From Sulfuriferula sp. (lineage in GTDB: Bacteria; Pseudomonadota; Gammaproteobacteria; Burkholderiales; Sulfuriferulaceae), in the NCBI GenBank assembly GCA_031291235.1, contig JARLJL010000022.1, positions 1-64,000 of the forward strand: a stretch of DNA of 64,000 bases, written 5' to 3'. The translations under genes were made by a program, and so were the position numbers. Positions 33,139-41,944 of this stretch are shown here, piece after piece. How positions within the stretch are numbered: the stretch's first letter is position 1; each line of letters starts with the position of its first letter. The notes beneath the pieces were generated by a model. The model did no database searches and was not told the DNA's origin. It saw nothing but the letters and a program-made list of their open reading frames with translations.

Positions 33139-34740
33139 TCAGGTTGTCGGCTGCGTTGCGGTTTGCCGGGCAAACATTCGTTTCGCGGCGGCAAGTGCGT
33201 TGTCGACGGCATCGCGTTTGTAATCCCATTGCGGCTCGTGGGTGGGCGGAATGATCGCCATGGTCGCATTGGCTTCGTACAGCATGACGTTGCCTTCGGC
33301 GTCGATACCAAAATCCATGCCGCAATAATCCAGTCCGATTTTTTTTGCAATGCGTTCCAGTGCGGCAACCGCTTGCGGGCCGAGACAGGCACGGAAATCG
33401 TTCAGAAAGGCAGCTTCTTCGCTGCGCCCGGTTGCGTTGGTATCCATGCCGGAGGTGTAATAATGCACTTTCCATTCTGCGGAGACAGCCATGTGCACCG
33501 GGTACAGGCAGGCGTCGATGGACATGACCCGGTATTTTCTGAACAGGCCGTCCTGCGCCCGCGGATCGAGGAATTCGATCGCCAGCAGGTCGTCTCCCGG
33601 CAGCGTTGCGGCGGCAATTTGCAATGCCTCAGGGTCCTCGACGCGGCAAAAATGGCTGCCGCCGTGAAAACCGGGTGCACGTAGCAAAATGGGGAACTTT
33701 GTCCCTGCTTGCGCCAGCATTGCCGGGGCGCTGTGGTCGGCGATCTGCGTTTTGCGCAGGTGTACCATGTGCGGTGCGATGATGCCCGGCAATGTACGCA
33801 GTTGCACGGCATTGGCAAGTCGCCCGGTTTGCTGCACGCGAGCCGGCCGATTGATGACCGGCGCATTTGACAGTGCGGCAATCTGCCCGGCGATGTCGAG
33901 TGCTGCCATGCACAGATCGGCATCGCCTATCGCATTGAAAATCAGGTCGTGAGCGGGTAATGGTGCGCTGAGGTCGACGTACTCCACTACCATGGTCGTC
34001 AATTCGAACCGGGTGTAGTCGATCAGCAGGCGCCAGGGGATGTTGCCTTCCTGCGCCGACGCCAGGATCAGCATGCGGATCGGCGGCGCGCTGCCGCGGT
34101 AGGGTAAGGTGACGACCGGCTGGCTGCCGAATCCGCGCAGTCGATGGAATGCCGCACGCTGCTCGTCGCCCTGACGCTGGCAGATGGCGGCAAGGCCCTG
34201 ATGTGCGGCAGCCGATTCGGGATCCATCTCCAGCGCGATGGCAAAATGCTGCTGTGCTTCAGCCAGTTGGTCTCTGTGCAACAGCACGCGTCCCAGATTG
34301 GCGTGCGCGCCGATTTCCTGCGGGTGATGAGCTACTAGCGCGGAGTAGACGGTTAGCGCTGCGCTGGTGTATCCCGTCTGGAATAGCAGCGCGCCCAGAC
34401 AGTTTAAGGCTGGGGCATTGGCGGGTTCGTGCCGGATGATTTCCAGCAGCAATGTTTTTGCTTCCTCCCGGCCTTGTTCTCGCGTAGCGCCGGCCAGCAA
34501 GTTTGCCAGCTGGTAGCGATATGGCGTGGCGGTGGCGTCCAGCAATACGGCTTGTCTGTAGCACTGTTCTGCTTCGCTGTAGCGCTGCTGCTGTTCTAGC
34601 AGGAGTCCGAGATTGGCATGGGCGGCGGCTGTATTGGGCGACGTCTCGATGGCGTGTCGCAAACGCTGCTCGGCTTCATCTTGCTGTCCGATGTGTTGGC
34701 TGCTGTCTGGATTGATGTCGTGTATAGGGGGGCGATTCAT
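33139..34740 (-). CDS. TPR protein with C-terminal ATP-grasp-like domain
   Basis: A 533-residue soluble protein. Residues about 15-225 are tetratricopeptide repeats (AAAHANLGLLLEQQQRYSEAE, APALNCLGALLFQTGYTSAAL, IGAHANLGRVLLHRDQLAEAQ). Residues about 240-520 look like a glutathione-synthetase/ATP-grasp-type fold: an N-terminal Rossmann part (IRMLILASAQEGNIPWRLL), a nucleotide-binding part (KFPILLRAPGFHGGSHFCRVE) and the metal-binding end YCGMDFGIDAEGNVMLYEANATM. It may ligate a small acid to an amine or bind nucleotide; the substrate is not known. A role linked to protein or glycan modification via the TPR part is speculation. No partner gene is adjacent. Confidence 0.7.
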   Translation of the reverse strand: MNRPPIHDINPDSSQHIGQQDEAEQRLRHAIETSPNTAAAHANLGLLLEQQQRYSEAEQCYRQAVLLDATATPYRYQLANLLAGATREQGREEAKTLLLEIIRHEPANAPALNCLGALLFQTGYTSAALTVYSALVAHHPQEIGAHANLGRVLLHRDQLAEAQQHFAIALEMDPESAAAHQGLAAICQRQGDEQRAAFHRLRGFGSQPVVTLPYRGSAPPIRMLILASAQEGNIPWRLLIDYTRFELTTMVVEYVDLSAPLPAHDLIFNAIGDADLCMAALDIAGQIAALSNAPVINRPARVQQTGRLANAVQLRTLPGIIAPHMVHLRKTQIADHSAPAMLAQAGTKFPILLRAPGFHGGSHFCRVEDPEALQIAAATLPGDDLLAIEFLDPRAQDGLFRKYRVMSIDACLYPVHMAVSAEWKVHYYTSGMDTNATGRSEEAAFLNDFRACLGPQAVAALERIAKKIGLDYCGMDFGIDAEGNVMLYEANATMAIIPPTHEPQWDYKRDAVDNALAAAKRMFARQTATQPTT

Positions 34741-34811
34741 GTCGCCCAGTCTAGCAGAATGGGCGTGCGTGCGGGACTGTCCGCCTGACGATGCGTCGAC
34801 AGAGCAGGTAC

Positions 34812-34854
34812 GCGGCCGGGCCGCCTGTCCAGCCAGACAGGGCGGCCCGGCCGC
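34812..34854 (-). terminator. Very GC-rich hairpin after the Cache-CheW gene
   Basis: Arms 34812-34829 and 34836-34854 pair over 18 bp with a single bulged G and a six-base loop. It begins 4 bases after the stop codon of the minus-strand Cache-CheW gene. It lacks a T-run, so intrinsic termination is uncertain; it may protect the mRNA 3' end. Confidence 0.5.
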
Positions 34855-34857
34855 AAG

Positions 34858-37431
34858 TCAGGCCGCCTGCTGCATGTCGGCTTGTTCCGGCATGCAGGGC
34901 ATTTCACCGGCTTTGAGGGTGCGATAGACGTATCCGATATCCAGTACCTGGATCAACAGATTGCCGTTATTGCCTCTGATCATTTGCGGTACCAGCGTGC
35001 CGTTGGCATCCTTGGCGAAAGGCGTGTCGGTGATGAGCGCGTCGCTGAATTCGGGTACGCCGTGCAGATCGTCGACCAGCAGGCCTATATGCTGCTGTTC
35101 GTGTTGTACCACGATGACCTGGCTGCTGGTGGTGATTTCCGAAAGCTTGCCGCGCACCATGTAACCCAGATCGAATACCCAGATGAATTGCTTTTGCGCG
35201 CTTTCGTGTTCGATCGCGAGCATGCCGACGCGCCCTTCGAAACCGCCCATGGACATCGGCATGATGGCCGAGCCGGATAAGGCTTCCAATACCTGTTCGG
35301 CAGGGATGGCGAACAGGTTGCTGTCGACGAAGCAAGTGGCGAATTGTTTCCCGCCGAGTTCCATCGTATCGGTTTGCAGTATCGAGGCGGTTTTGTTGCG
35401 TGACGAGTTGCGCTCGCGTACTTCGCCGAAGTATTCGTATACCACGGCAATGACGTCTTCTTTGTAGCCGTCGCTGACCTTGAATTCGCGATAGCCGTTC
35501 GACATAGAGCAGCCCATGCTGGTGTAATGGCTGTCATGTACGGTGATGTTGGACGAACTGCGGCCGTTTTTTTGATGCAGGATGTCGGGAGCGATATCGA
35601 GCATGGCGCCGACAGGGCGGTCCGGGTCGGTACTGGCGATAATGCAGCCGGTACGGTCGATGAAAAATGCCGTGGTGTCCGCCTTGCCGTTCAGTCCGCC
35701 GTGCAGCATGGCGGAAAACTGAGGGGCGGAATCGAAGACGATACCGATGCCGCCAACGATAGATTTCGGATTTTGCGGGTGGCGGATGGCGGCGTGATAG
35801 ATGTAAGTCGGCTGGTTGTCGTATAGGGGGGTTGGTATAAATGGCGTCACGTAGTAGTCCTGTTCGCTAGCCAACGATAGTACGGATTGCAGCGTGTCGT
35901 GATCGATACTGGTGCCGATTACGGCATGGTCTGCGCCATGCTGTGCCAAATTGGTGCTGGCAACGATGCGTCCGTTTTTGTCGTAGACGAAAAGCCGGGT
36001 ATAGACGGTGTACAGGCTGTTAATGTAAGTCAGGATGCCGGTAATGTTGGCAAGCATGGCTTCGGTTTGCTCCGCTGCGGCCAGCGTGTCGCGCAACGCC
36101 GGGGTCAATGCCCACCAGCGGCAGTCGTCCGACCTCTCGTAAAGGTTGCGGTCGAGCAGGTCGACCAGCAGATGCGACATGAATTCCGTGCCGCGCAGGC
36201 TGGAGCCGAGCACGGTTTCATACAGGTTGCTGATGGACAGGGAAAACAGTTCGTTGCTGCGGGTACCGGTTTCGCTGATTTGCTCCAGCACCGATTTGAG
36301 TTGCAGCAGATGTTCACTGTGACCGGCTGTCATGACCTGACCGTTCCACACGACGCGCTGTATGGTTTCTGCAGCCTGCATGATTTTGTACAGCGGCGGC
36401 GAAAAGCTTTGCGCGTGCGACAGCAAGCCCTCGGCGATAGCGGGGTCCAGCGATGTCAGCGTGCTGTGGCCGCTTTCCATGAAAGCGACTTCGACCGGAA
36501 TCATGACCTGCCCCTGCCATCCCGGCGGCCCCATGTAACCCTGGTAGCCTTCCGCGACGAAGGTCTGTACCAGATATTTGCGCCCGCCGAACATCATCAG
36601 GCGAGTGCTGCCGCTGCGGTTCACCGGCACGACCGCGCCTAGCGGCATCCATAGTTCGTCGGCGCTGGCAATGACGCGATTGTCGCTGTCCAGCAGCAGC
36701 ATGTTGGAGCGTTCTTCCGGGTCGCGGTGCGAATTGAAAATGCCGCTCATTTCTTTTTCAAAATCAAAACACAGGCAGAGGATGCCGACGATTTCGCCGG
36801 TTTCCGGGTGCAGCATGCGTTGCGAATAAATCAGGGATTTCTGTTTGCAGGGGCGCAGGTCGGTTGCGCGGAAAGTTTCGACATAGGTTTCCGATGCCAG
36901 TGTTTGCGCGATCAGCGGGTCGATACTGCCTTCGACTTCGGAATGTTCGTTGATCTGCAGCAACAGGTTGCCGTCCTTGTCCAGCAGCATGATTTCGTCG
37001 TATACGGTGTACTTGTTGCGATAGGCTATCAGGCGGGCGCGAATGGCGTCGCTGTCTTCGTGCAGACCGCTAACGAAGGCGCACAGATTGTAGTCGGTAG
37101 CGAGGAAGCCGATATCTGCCGTACGTTCGTAGAGGTTGCGCACGACGATGTCGATTACGTAATGCGCTTTGGTGCCTATTTCCATCAGCACATTGGCGAT
37201 TTTTTCATGCACCAGACTGGAAACCAGTTCCTGTTCGAGCTGGTCGAAGCCCGCCCGCGTGGCGGCCATGGTTTGCAGTATGGATTTGGTCTCTGCGAGA
37301 TAATTCATCTTGGCGGAAGACTCTATCATGCGCCACATCAGATTCAGTTCGCGCAGCGATTGTTCGCTGCGTACCACATCGCGCATATAGGGCAGGAAGA
37401 TGTCGTTTTGGTGCAGGGCGGCGTTGGACAT
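34858..37431 (-). CDS. Soluble double-Cache-like protein with C-terminal CheW domain
   Basis: An 857-residue protein. ATG 37431 follows AAGGAGAG; an upstream TTG would add 11 residues. Two similar sensor halves can be read. The first contains YDEIMLLDKDGNLLLQI ... LIYSQRMLHPETGEIVGILCLCFDFE. The second contains YTRLFVYDKNGRIVASTN ... YIYHAAIRHPQNPKSIVGGIGIVFDS. Both have the Cache/CHASE-like strand order. Residues about 690-845 form a CheW-like domain (GGKQFATCFVDSNLFAIPAEQVLEAL, GMLAIEHES, VIVVQHEQQHIGLLVDDLHGV). No transmembrane helix is evident, so sensing seems to be cytoplasmic. CheW couples receptors to CheA, which suggests a chemotaxis adaptor with built-in ligand input. A sigma-54-type promoter precedes it. 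Confidence 0.75.
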   Translation of the reverse strand: MSNAALHQNDIFLPYMRDVVRSEQSLRELNLMWRMIESSAKMNYLAETKSILQTMAATRAGFDQLEQELVSSLVHEKIANVLMEIGTKAHYVIDIVVRNLYERTADIGFLATDYNLCAFVSGLHEDSDAIRARLIAYRNKYTVYDEIMLLDKDGNLLLQINEHSEVEGSIDPLIAQTLASETYVETFRATDLRPCKQKSLIYSQRMLHPETGEIVGILCLCFDFEKEMSGIFNSHRDPEERSNMLLLDSDNRVIASADELWMPLGAVVPVNRSGSTRLMMFGGRKYLVQTFVAEGYQGYMGPPGWQGQVMIPVEVAFMESGHSTLTSLDPAIAEGLLSHAQSFSPPLYKIMQAAETIQRVVWNGQVMTAGHSEHLLQLKSVLEQISETGTRSNELFSLSISNLYETVLGSSLRGTEFMSHLLVDLLDRNLYERSDDCRWWALTPALRDTLAAAEQTEAMLANITGILTYINSLYTVYTRLFVYDKNGRIVASTNLAQHGADHAVIGTSIDHDTLQSVLSLASEQDYYVTPFIPTPLYDNQPTYIYHAAIRHPQNPKSIVGGIGIVFDSAPQFSAMLHGGLNGKADTTAFFIDRTGCIIASTDPDRPVGAMLDIAPDILHQKNGRSSSNITVHDSHYTSMGCSMSNGYREFKVSDGYKEDVIAVVYEYFGEVRERNSSRNKTASILQTDTMELGGKQFATCFVDSNLFAIPAEQVLEALSGSAIMPMSMGGFEGRVGMLAIEHESAQKQFIWVFDLGYMVRGKLSEITTSSQVIVVQHEQQHIGLLVDDLHGVPEFSDALITDTPFAKDANGTLVPQMIRGNNGNLLIQVLDIGYVYRTLKAGEMPCMPEQADMQQAA

Positions 37432-37470
37432 GCAGGCTCTCCTTGAATGGTGTTGGATTGCCAACAGTTA

Positions 37471-37486
37471 AGCAAGATGCAGGCCA
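37471..37486 (-). promoter_or_regulatory. Sigma-54 (-24/-12) promoter of the Cache-CheW gene
   Basis: On the minus strand TGGCCTGCATCTTGCT matches TGGCACG-N4-TTGCT with two mismatches. GG and GC are 10 bases apart. The expected start is near 37460, about 30 bases before ATG 37431, with the ribosome site between. Confidence 0.65.
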
Positions 37487-37550
37487 GCGCTTGGCAGATA
37501 GTTTACATGCTGGTATGGGTATTTTGAACGGCAGATAACGTCATGCGGGG

Positions 37551-37577
37551 CTTCTGCCTGCATGTGGCAGGCAGAAG
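37551..37577 (-). terminator. Hairpin downstream of the old yellow enzyme gene
   Basis: CTTCTGCCTGC / GCAGGCAGAAG is a perfect 11-bp stem with loop ATGTG, starting 13 bases after the stop codon of the minus-strand reductase gene. No T-run follows. Confidence 0.5.
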
Positions 37578-37589
37578 ATGTTGCGCAGC

Positions 37590-38666
37590 TTAGAGTGCAG
37601 GGTAATCGGTGTAGCCGACGCTGTTGCCGCCGTAAAAGGTGTTCACATCAGGAATGTTGAGCGCGGCATCTTGAGCGAAGCGTTCCGGTAGATCCGGATT
37701 GGCGATGAACAGTTTGCCGAATGCTACCAAATCTGCGGTGCCGGCAGCGATGGCTGCATTGGCGCTTGTTTTGGTGTAACCGCTGTTGGTGATGTAGGTA
37801 CCTTTAAATATTGTACGCAAATGCTGAAAATCGAAACCGGGCCCGGTCTGATCGGCGCCAGGCAAACCCCATTCGGTGACATGCAGGTAAGCCGGGTGGT
37901 AAGGGTTGAGCGCAGCGGCTATGTATTCAAAAGTCTGTTGCGGATTGCTGTCGTGCATATCATTGAATGCGTTGATGGGCGAAATGCGGATGCCGACGCG
38001 ATCGGCTTGCCATACTTCGATCACTGCAGCGAGAATTTCCAGTAGGAAGCGGCTGCGGTTTTCAAGGGAGCCGCCGTATTCGTCGTCGCGCTGATTGGAG
38101 CCGTCGCGAATGAACTGATCGATCAGGTAGCCGTTGGCAGCGTGTATTTCAACGCCGTCGAATCCGGCCGCTAACGCATTTTTGGCAGCTTGCCTGAAAT
38201 CGTCGACGATGCCATGAATTTCCGCGACGGAAAGTGCGTGCGGCGTGACGAATTCCTGCACGCCTTCCATGGTATGGGCATGGCCCGCGGGACGGATAGC
38301 TGATGGTGCGACAGGCAGCATGCCATTCGGCAGCAGCGAGGGATGCGAGACGCGCCCGCAGTGCCACAGTTGCAGGAAGATACGGCCTTTGCGGCTATGC
38401 ACCGCATCGGTAACCTGCTTCCAGCCGGCGATCTGCTCGGCGCTGTGAATACCGGGCGTGCCGAGATAGCCGACTGCAGTCGGCGATATTTGCGAGCCTT
38501 CGCTGATAATCAGGCCCGCCGAGGCGCGCTGCCGGTAATATTCCACGTTCATGGACTGCGGCACGTTGCCGGCGCCGGCCCGATTGCGGGTAAGCGGGGC
38601 CATGACCATACGGTTGACTAGGGTGTAGCGTCCGAGTTGTACTGGCGTAAAAAGATCTGCTTGCAT
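37590..38666 (-). CDS. Old yellow enzyme, NemA-type alkene reductase
   Basis: A 358-residue FMN enzyme that reduces activated C=C bonds or nitro groups with NAD(P)H. It shows the start LFTPVQLGRYTLVNRMVMAPLTRNRA, SEGSQISPTAVGYLGTPGI, the substrate-binding HCGRVSHPS, GFDGVEIHAANGYLIDQFIRDGSNQRDDEYGG-type core with the His/Asn pair, and FGKLFIANPDLPERF for phosphate binding. The family includes NemA, XenB and morphinone reductase. It lies downstream of a pirin gene on the same strand with a 51-bp gap, opposite a divergent LysR regulator, suggesting one regulated locus. Confidence 0.92.
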   Translation of the reverse strand: MQADLFTPVQLGRYTLVNRMVMAPLTRNRAGAGNVPQSMNVEYYRQRASAGLIISEGSQISPTAVGYLGTPGIHSAEQIAGWKQVTDAVHSRKGRIFLQLWHCGRVSHPSLLPNGMLPVAPSAIRPAGHAHTMEGVQEFVTPHALSVAEIHGIVDDFRQAAKNALAAGFDGVEIHAANGYLIDQFIRDGSNQRDDEYGGSLENRSRFLLEILAAVIEVWQADRVGIRISPINAFNDMHDSNPQQTFEYIAAALNPYHPAYLHVTEWGLPGADQTGPGFDFQHLRTIFKGTYITNSGYTKTSANAAIAAGTADLVAFGKLFIANPDLPERFAQDAALNIPDVNTFYGGNSVGYTDYPAL

Positions 38667-38717
38667 AGTCGGTTCCTGTGGTTTTAATAAATGAAAACAA
38701 TGATTAGGTTAAGTTGT

Positions 38718-39428
38718 TCAGGTCATGTCAGGATTGAGATCGAACAACAGTATCTCTGCCTCGCTGGCGGTGCTGAGCGTTAATGATGTTTCATCCTGCA
38801 ATATCATGGCGTCACCAGCCGTTAATGGTTTCGAGTTGACTATCGCTTCACCTGTCGCAACATGCAGATAAAGAATGCGGCCGGGGGCAGGTGCGTATTC
38901 GATGGCGTCGCCTGTCGTCAGGATAGTGGCGTACATTCTGGCATCCTGATGCAGCAAGATGGTGTCGGCGTCTGGTTCGGGAGCGGCAACCAGCAGCAAA
39001 TGCCCCAGCTTGTCTTCCCGGCTGTAGCTTTTTTGCGCATAGCTGGGCGTGATGTTTTTTTCATTGGGTTGTATCCAGATTTGTAGCAGATGCGTAGGCG
39101 TGTCTTGCGACGGATTGAATTCGCTGTGACGTATACCGGTACCTGCGCTCATTTTCTGCACATCGCCAGCCTGGATGATGGAGCCGTTGCCCATACTGTC
39201 TTCGTGCGCCAGTGCGCCGGACAGTACATAGGTGATAATTTCCATATCCCGGTGCGGGTGCGTGGGGAATCCGCCCCGTGCGGCAATACGGTCGTCGTTG
39301 ATCACGCGCAGGCTGGCTACGCCCATTTTGTTCGGGTCGTAATAGTCGGCGAAGGAAAAGCTGTGCCATGAATCGAGCCAGCCGTGGTTGGCGTGGCCGC
39401 GTTCAGTTGATTTGACTATGCGGATCAT
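38718..39428 (-). CDS. Pirin family protein (YhhW-like)
   Basis: A 236-residue bicupin. The N-terminal cupin contains the metal-binding pattern FPTHPHRDMEIITYVLSGAL, then GTGIRHSEFNPS giving three His and one Glu. This is the set found in pirins and the YhhW quercetinase. The C-terminal cupin is degenerate. The family dioxygenates or sequesters flavonoid-like compounds, but the substrate here is unknown. It starts at 39428, 99 bp from the divergent LysR gene, and is followed by an old yellow enzyme gene. Both are often induced together by aromatic or electrophilic stress. Confidence 0.9.
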   Translation of the reverse strand: MIRIVKSTERGHANHGWLDSWHSFSFADYYDPNKMGVASLRVINDDRIAARGGFPTHPHRDMEIITYVLSGALAHEDSMGNGSIIQAGDVQKMSAGTGIRHSEFNPSQDTPTHLLQIWIQPNEKNITPSYAQKSYSREDKLGHLLLVAAPEPDADTILLHQDARMYATILTTGDAIEYAPAPGRILYLHVATGEAIVNSKPLTAGDAMILQDETSLTLSTASEAEILLFDLNPDMT

Positions 39429-39460
39429 TTCGTCACTCCTGATCTATGGGTTGCAGATGG

Positions 39461-39514
39461 TGCAGAATAGTCTTGAAGTATGGGGATTGATAGCGAATAA
39501 TTCTGCAAGACTTG
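39461..39514. promoter_or_regulatory. Candidate LysR binding region (inverted repeats)
   Basis: In the divergent pirin/lysR gap, TGCAGAAT (39461-39468) is the exact reverse complement of ATTCTGCA (39500-39507). The adjoining AGTCTTG (39469-39475) is the reverse complement of CAAGACT (39506-39512). The paired elements are about 37 bp apart, a spacing suited to a LysR tetramer touching both promoters. Confidence 0.5.
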
Positions 39515-39527
39515 TTCAAAAAATTTG

Positions 39528-40424
39528 ATGATGAAATTAAATCTGGATAACCTGCTGGTCATCGATGCGATAGACCGTCACGGCAGTTTCGCCGCCGCTG
39601 CTGAAGCTTTGCACCGGGTGCCGTCGGCATTGACTTACAGTGTACAAAGGCTGGAACAGGATTTGTCTGTGCAATTATTCGATCGTTCCGGTCATCGCGC
39701 AGTGCTGACGCCTGCCGGTATGGAATTGCTGCGTGAAGGCCGGCATTTGCTGCATGCGGCGACCGAGCTGGAAAATCGGGTAAAGCGGGTTGCTGCAGGA
39801 GTCGAGACGGAGCTGCGCATCGCTGTCAACGATCTGATTGCATGGCCTACTCTGTATGCGGCATTCAAGGCGTTTTATGCGCAATCATTCGGTACCCGCT
39901 TGCGTATTACCAGAGAGGTTTACGGCGGGTGCTGGGATGCGCTGGTGCACGGGCGTGCCGATTTGGTGATCGGCGCACCTAATGAGGGCCCCGCAGGCGG
40001 TGGTTATGTGACTCATTCCCTGGGACAGGTCGAATTCGTGTTTGCGGTTGCTCCCGATCACCCTCTGGCGAGTTTTGCGGAACCGTTGCAGGCTGTCGAC
40101 ATTTTGCAATACCGTGCCGTTTCGGCATCGGATAGTTCGCGCCACCTGCCGCCGCGCACTTCAGGGCTGCTCAATGGCCAGGATGTACTGACTGTGCCGG
40201 ATACGGCGGCAAAACTGGTTGCCCAGGAAATGGGCTTGGGCGTAGGTTATCTGCCCAGACAAACCGCGTTGCGGGAGGCCGCTGCCGGGCGTCTGGTAAT
40301 CAAGGCGGTTGCCGAACCCAAACCAGAGTCGCAATTCTTCATGGCATGGTGCAGCCATGCCCAGGGCCCGGCGCTGCAATGGCTGATCCGGCGCTGGATG
40401 CAACAGACTGCATGGCTGGAATGA
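39528..40424 (+). CDS. LysR family transcriptional regulator
   Basis: A 298-residue regulator with an N-terminal winged helix (FAAAAEALHRVPSALTYSVQRLEQDLSVQLFDRSGHRAVLTPAG) and a C-terminal co-inducer domain (ELRIAVNDLIAWPTLYAAF; VFAVAPDHPLAS; TVPDTAAKLVAQEMGLGVGYLP). The first ATG of an ATG-ATG pair is used. It is divergent from the pirin-reductase pair and probably controls it. Its closest relatives by motif are YhaJ/DmlR-like regulators, some of which respond to aromatic quinones; that is inference. Confidence 0.9.
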   Translation: MMKLNLDNLLVIDAIDRHGSFAAAAEALHRVPSALTYSVQRLEQDLSVQLFDRSGHRAVLTPAGMELLREGRHLLHAATELENRVKRVAAGVETELRIAVNDLIAWPTLYAAFKAFYAQSFGTRLRITREVYGGCWDALVHGRADLVIGAPNEGPAGGGYVTHSLGQVEFVFAVAPDHPLASFAEPLQAVDILQYRAVSASDSSRHLPPRTSGLLNGQDVLTVPDTAAKLVAQEMGLGVGYLPRQTALREAAAGRLVIKAVAEPKPESQFFMAWCSHAQGPALQWLIRRWMQQTAWLE

Positions 40425-40639
40425 AATATGCATCGGATTGAGGGGCTATCCAGCAGTAGCGATTGGTAAAATCAAAACCCGGATGTTAAAGTCGGGCTGG
40501 TAACGAATCGTGCCGCCTGGGGCGGATACGCCAATATCGGGTTGCTGCGGCTTGATGGCACAGCTTTATGAGATAAAATACAGCATAACGATGGAATACT
40601 TGCCGCGTTGCACGAGCAAAACATTAAGGAAATCAAGAT

Positions 40640-41944
40640 ATGACAGCAGCTACTAAAGTAACACTGACTTTTGATAACGGTCAGCCATCGATAGAATTGC
40701 CGGTGCTTCCGGGTACGCTCGGTCCGGACGTAATTGATATTCGCAGCTTGTGCCAGTATGGCTACTTGACCTACGACCCAGGTTTCATGGCAACGGCAAG
40801 CTGTACTTCCAGCATTACCTACATCGATGGGGATGAGGGATTGCTGTATTACCGCGGTTATCCGATAGAGCAGCTGGCGCAACACGCCGATTTTGTCGAA
40901 GTATCCTATTTGCTGATATTCGGCGAGCTGCCGACCGCGGAACAAAAGGCCGCTTTCGAACAAGGCGTACGTCGCCATACCATGTTGCACGATCAGGTGA
41001 ATAACGTATTCCGCGGGTTCCGTCGCGATGCGCACCCGATGGCAGTCATGGTCGGTGTAACCGGCGCTCTGTCGGCGTTTTATCACGATTCCATCAATGC
41101 ATTTGACGCACATAGCCGCGAGATTTCGGCGTATCGGCTGATGGCAAAAGTGCCGACGATTGCAGCGATGTCGTATAAATACAATATGGGCGAGCCGTTC
41201 GCGTATCCGCAAAATCGTCTGGGGTATGCTGAGAATTTTCTGTACATGATGTTTTCCACGCCATGCGAAGCTTATGAGGTTAATCCGGTACTGGCGCGCG
41301 CGCTGGACCGTATCCTGATCCTGCATGCCGATCATGAGCAGAATGCGTCGACTTCGACCGTGCGGCTGGCCGGTTCGTCGGGCGCCAACCCGTTCGCGTG
41401 CGTCGCTGCGGGGATGGCTTCATTATGGGGGCCTTTGCACGGCGGTGCGAATGAGGCCGTGCTCAAAATGCTGGAAGAAATCGGCGATGTGTCGCGTATT
41501 CCCGAGTTTATCAATCGTGCCAAGGATAAAACCAATCCGTTCCGGCTGATGGGCTTCGGTCATCGCATATACAAGAATATGGATCCGCGGGCAGCGGTGA
41601 TGCGTCAGACTTGTCACGAGGTGCTCGATGAACTTAATTTAAATGACGATCCGCTATTCAAAATTGCGCTGGAGCTGGAACGCATTGCGTTGCAGGACGA
41701 ATATTTCATCGCCAAGAAACTTTATCCGAATGTTGATTTCTATTCAGGTATCGTATTTCGTGCATTAGGGATACCGACAACGATGTTTACCGCGATTTTT
41801 GCCATGGCGCGCACGGTTGGCTGGGTGGCGCAGTGGAATGAAATGCTGGCGGAACCGGCACACCGCATAGGCCGTCCGCGTCAGCAATATACTGGTGCAA
41901 CTCGGCGGGATTATGTGCCGATGGCGGAGCGTAGCCAGGCTTGA
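40640..41944 (+). CDS. gltA: Citrate synthase (type II)
   Basis: A 434-residue TCA-cycle entry enzyme joining acetyl-CoA and oxaloacetate. It shows the N-terminal small domain, catalytic segment [47 protein letters not shown] with two active-site His, and [14 protein letters not shown] with the third His/Arg, then the Asp of PNVDFYSGI. Length and Gly-rich start fit the NADH-regulated bacterial form. It is followed with a 4-base overlap by sucA, and then sucB, a common betaproteobacterial order. The 215 bp upstream hold its promoter, which I could not define. Confidence 0.97.
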   Translation: MTAATKVTLTFDNGQPSIELPVLPGTLGPDVIDIRSLCQYGYLTYDPGFMATASCTSSITYIDGDEGLLYYRGYPIEQLAQHADFVEVSYLLIFGELPTAEQKAAFEQGVRRHTMLHDQVNNVFRGFRRDAHPMAVMVGVTGALSAFYHDSINAFDAHSREISAYRLMAKVPTIAAMSYKYNMGEPFAYPQNRLGYAENFLYMMFSTPCEAYEVNPVLARALDRILILHADHEQNASTSTVRLAGSSGANPFACVAAGMASLWGPLHGGANEAVLKMLEEIGDVSRIPEFINRAKDKTNPFRLMGFGHRIYKNMDPRAAVMRQTCHEVLDELNLNDDPLFKIALELERIALQDEYFIAKKLYPNVDFYSGIVFRALGIPTTMFTAIFAMARTVGWVAQWNEMLAEPAHRIGRPRQQYTGATRRDYVPMAERSQA

